A stretch of DNA of 64,000 nt from Owenia fusiformis (Eukaryota > Annelida > Polychaeta > Sabellida > Oweniidae). Where the stretch lies: contig CAIIXF020000004.1 of NCBI GenBank assembly GCA_903813345.2, forward strand, positions 2,003,525-2,067,524. The letters run 5' to 3'. The notes under the pieces are model-generated. The model saw only the letters and a list, made by a program, of their open reading frames with translations, was not told the origin of the DNA and made no database searches. Of the stretch, positions 61,392 to 64,000 are shown piece by piece (position 1 is the stretch's first letter; every line of letters begins with the position of its first letter). The translations under genes and the position numbers were made by a program.

Positions 61392-63020
61392 CTCGTCTAG
61401 TATGCGACCCAGATTGCCAGATCGATGAGTGTGACAAAGATGGAGGGGGATATTGCTGTATATGCCCAAACGTAGGTGTAAAATCAATAATTTAAGATAT
61501 TGAAAAATGTAATCTGTATACATTTGTTTATAAGCAAATTGTTAAAATTATTTGTCCCTTGGCAAAACCAAAATGAAAGAGTAATTACAGCAACGCCAAG
61601 TCGTAACAAATCCCACCGAACAGTCATGACTGTCATTTTTAACCCCAAATGTTTGGAGGAACATCCCGTGTTAAGATGTACAACAAATACCGATCAGTAA
61701 TTTAGTAAGAAAAATAGATATTTCGCAATACCTGCAATCTTTGAGTGTATAACTTCACTTCAATTATAGAAAATCGTTTACCTTGATTTTTGTTTTATTG
61801 TAAAGATAATAGATTATTATTTAAGAAACGTAGCAATTTTTGGCACAAAAATTGAATTAAATTGTAAGAAAATAAAATATAAAATGTCAACGGTTTTCAC
61901 CCCTTGGTCACCTTGACCTCGATTTGACCTTTGTTGACGACTTTTAAAAAAAGAAACAACATTTTCTGGAGAGGGGATTGAATGAGGTTTACAACAATAC
62001 CAACATTACTGAAAGCAGACGCAGACAAGTAGTAAAAAATTGCAGGGGGGGGGGTAAAAATGACACCCCCCTTCCCTTGCGACTTAGTGTTATAAAGAAG
62101 GTTGCAAACGTTAGAATTAAAATGATTGACTAAAGGAGCTAAATTGTCAATAGACAGTGTGATATTCACCTATCAAATTTCAGCAAAATCGCTCTTCTAC
62201 ATTTCCAGTTATATTATTAAGCAACAACATAAAATAACACACATACAAATGGCTGTCATTTTTCAAAATGGCCACTCACTATTGATTTAATAGCCAAATT
62301 GTCATAAGAGAGTGTAAACTGCTTCTCATTATTCACATATAATATTTCAATCAGTTATAGGAAAAACTTAAAATAACACACATAAAATATGTGGTCATTT
62401 CTCACTGGTCAAATCGGCATAAAAAAGTGTAATATGCTTTCAAGTAGTCAAATGTAAAATGTTTTACAAAATCGCTCCACTACTTTTCGAGTTATAGTAA
62501 AAAATGTAAAATAACGCATGCAAAAATGGTCGCCTATTACAGTACTAGCCAAATGGTCATAAGATGGCCACTATGTTTTTTAAATACTTAGATTAAACTT
62601 ATTTCATAGCCTATATATTTTACATTTAAAACATATTAATATTGCAGTTTAATATGTTGTACCTAAAATAAAAAAATGCCCGGGCAGACGGACGAACGCA
62701 CGGAAGGAGACGTTTTCTATATTCCTTCGAACTTCGTTTGATTGGATAGAAATATCTCGCATATCATTGAAGCATGAGATACACAATAATATAAGAGATC
62801 TTAGACACTATATAAACACATGACAGTGTGTTCTATAAATGTGCAATATTTTTGACACAGTTGGGAATGTACATAATTTATACTCATTGTCATATGTCAC
62901 TGCATAGCTTAAATAGGTAAATAAATAAACAAATAAAATGATAAAATATTTTCTTATAGTAAACGATTATTTTTATTTTAGAATGCAGATCTTTTGGACA
63001 AATGCCGTGATATTTCATGA
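61392..63020 (+). CDS. Cysteine-rich exon, copy 2, with possible last exon
   Basis: Exon 61392-61471 follows TATTTTAG and in phase 1 encodes RLVCDPDCQIDECDKDGG, then GYCCICPN, ending at GTAGGT in phase 0. An acceptor TTTTATTTTAG at 62981 opens 62982-63020, which in phase 0 reads NADLLDKCRDIS and TGA. AATAAA follows only 21 bases later (63041), fitting a gene end. Without splicing, the first exon would stop at 61495. The cysteine spacing equals the 57.3 kb exon, and the intron sequence before both is also similar (TTGTTATTATT...CTATC/TTAT), so they are duplicates. Upstream exons are not found. Confidence 0.45.
61588..62710. mobile_element. Dispersed AATGGC-rich repeat, copy 2
   Basis: Starts CAGCAACGCCAAGTCGTAAC and ends GGCAGACGGACGAACGCACG, as in copy 1. 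It includes CAAAATCGCTC, GAGTTATAGTAAAAAATG and AATGGCC motifs and a G run at 62044. It lies in the intron between 61471 and 62982. Confidence 0.65.
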
Positions 63021-63892
63021 GTTTGATTCCACAAACGAAAAATAAAGTATTTGATTTTTGATTAATTACAATGTACTTGTGCACATGGAAAAATAAAATT
63101 TATAAGATGAAAGCAATTAAAGTTGTTGTATTATTAATGAGATTGAACTATTGAAGACAGATGCTGGATTGTGTTTTCAATTTTAAATGTGAAAATAAAA
63201 AGTAAATAAATAGGCTGTATAACACGTTTAAGTAAATAAGTGAATGATGTTTTTGAATATTTGTAAAATGTAGGTCAAGCGAGTGAGGACAATATCGACA
63301 ACATTTTTAATTTGTGATATGTGTCTGTTAGCCACTACTTCAAATGGCAAATAATATCTACCCCGTTTAATCATACAGGGTGAGCCAAAATAGCTAACCC
63401 AAACAAATATCAATAACTCCATCCTCCAGTCGATGGATTCAAAATTACTTTTGGCACGATTGAACCTTGTTCAATGTTCTTTCATTTTATATATGTTTCA
63501 TTGGTCTTTTTTATGATTACATTTTTATGGCCATTTTAAAAAACATGTCAATGACATCACCTCCAGTGTAAAATCTTAAAAGATGGCAGCTCACTGGAAA
63601 TGAACACTACATCTTTAAATGACCAGTATTGACCATATCAAACCATTATGATTATAGCTACCATATCGGAAAAGAAATGGTCTGGCAAGGAATGTTTCCT
63701 TTAAAGATAAACCAAGAAATGTCCAGGCAATTGCGATTATTATACATTTATTTTTCGGTCTATAACAATACTTTTCTTGTTAATAAGTAAATAACCATAG
63801 TACAATTAACAAAGAATTACATATATTTTCTGTACATCTATATTTATACGATTTTGCATGTTGCCATTGCTAAGTATGCCTTAATTGAAACT
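63021..63892. other. Downstream sequence; partial ACAGGGTGAGCC repeat end
   Basis: Contains AATAAA at 63041 and further AT-rich sequence. ACAGGGTGAGCCAAAATAGC near 63376 resembles a transposon end, but its partner end is not in the window. No gene. Confidence 0.4.
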
Positions 63893-64000
63893 AGAAAAAC
63901 AGCAACTCCACGGAGTAGCAAATCCCACCGAACAAAACATGTTTTGGTAAATAGCGGCCATATAACATTTGAGCAAAATCCATCCACTGGTATTTGAATT
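63893..64000. mobile_element. Dispersed AATGGC-rich repeat, copy 3 (truncated by window)
   Basis: CAGCAACTCCACGGAGTAGC and AAATCCCACCGAACA match the starts at 1682 and 61588. GAGCAAAATCCATCCACTGG follows. Confidence 0.6.

Noticed and set aside
1-64000. tRNA, rRNA, CRISPR or bacterial-style operons
   Set aside because: None seen; the regular repeats are tandem or foldback eukaryotic repeats without spacer structure.

Overview
This is a stretch of an AT-rich animal nuclear genome. Spliced genes have small phase-consistent exons in long introns, and most of the rest is short repeats, foldback elements and transposons with terminal inverted repeats (TIRs). Protein similarity recalled from memory (MIS12, cyclin B3, an ABCC4/MRP4-like exon) places it in a bilaterian. 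The repeat style suggests a marine invertebrate, but sequence alone does not fix the phylum.

Layout: (1) 0-17 kb holds one recognisable exon, an ABCC4/MRP4-like piece on the minus strand at 1505-1615, plus a reverse-transcriptase remnant (3272-3880), CATGGT-rich palindromic repeats and several TIR or foldback elements. (2) 17.4-23.7 kb is a complete seven-exon MIS12 kinetochore gene on the plus strand. (3) 23.8-28.5 kb is transposons and a 40-bp minisatellite. (4) 28.6-41.6 kb is a complete ten-exon cyclin B3 gene on the plus strand with CCAAT boxes upstream. A two-exon gene on the opposite strand, predicted to encode a secreted coiled-coil protein, is nested in its sixth intron. (5) 45.9-55.5 kb is a four-exon gene for a secreted cysteine-rich protein. 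It is followed by two mutually homologous cysteine-rich exons at 57.3 kb and 61.4 kb, the latter with a possible last exon and poly(A) signal near 63.0 kb. The remaining sequence is large foldback elements and repeats.

The most unusual observation is that four different exon boundaries in the two neighbouring mitotic genes sit at the edge of tandem arrays. In each array the repeat unit contains the splice site plus a piece of the adjoining exon: 73-bp units at the MIS12 exon 1 acceptor, 90-104-bp units at the exon 3 acceptor, about 60-bp units at the exon 5 donor, and 123-bp units at the cyclin B3 exon 8 acceptor. The spliceosome must therefore choose between many decoy sites and one productive site. 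Other points of interest are the nested gene, the duplicated cysteine-rich exons and several long hairpins.

Exon models were assembled by eye from splice consensus, reading phase and recalled protein families. No alignment or search was run.
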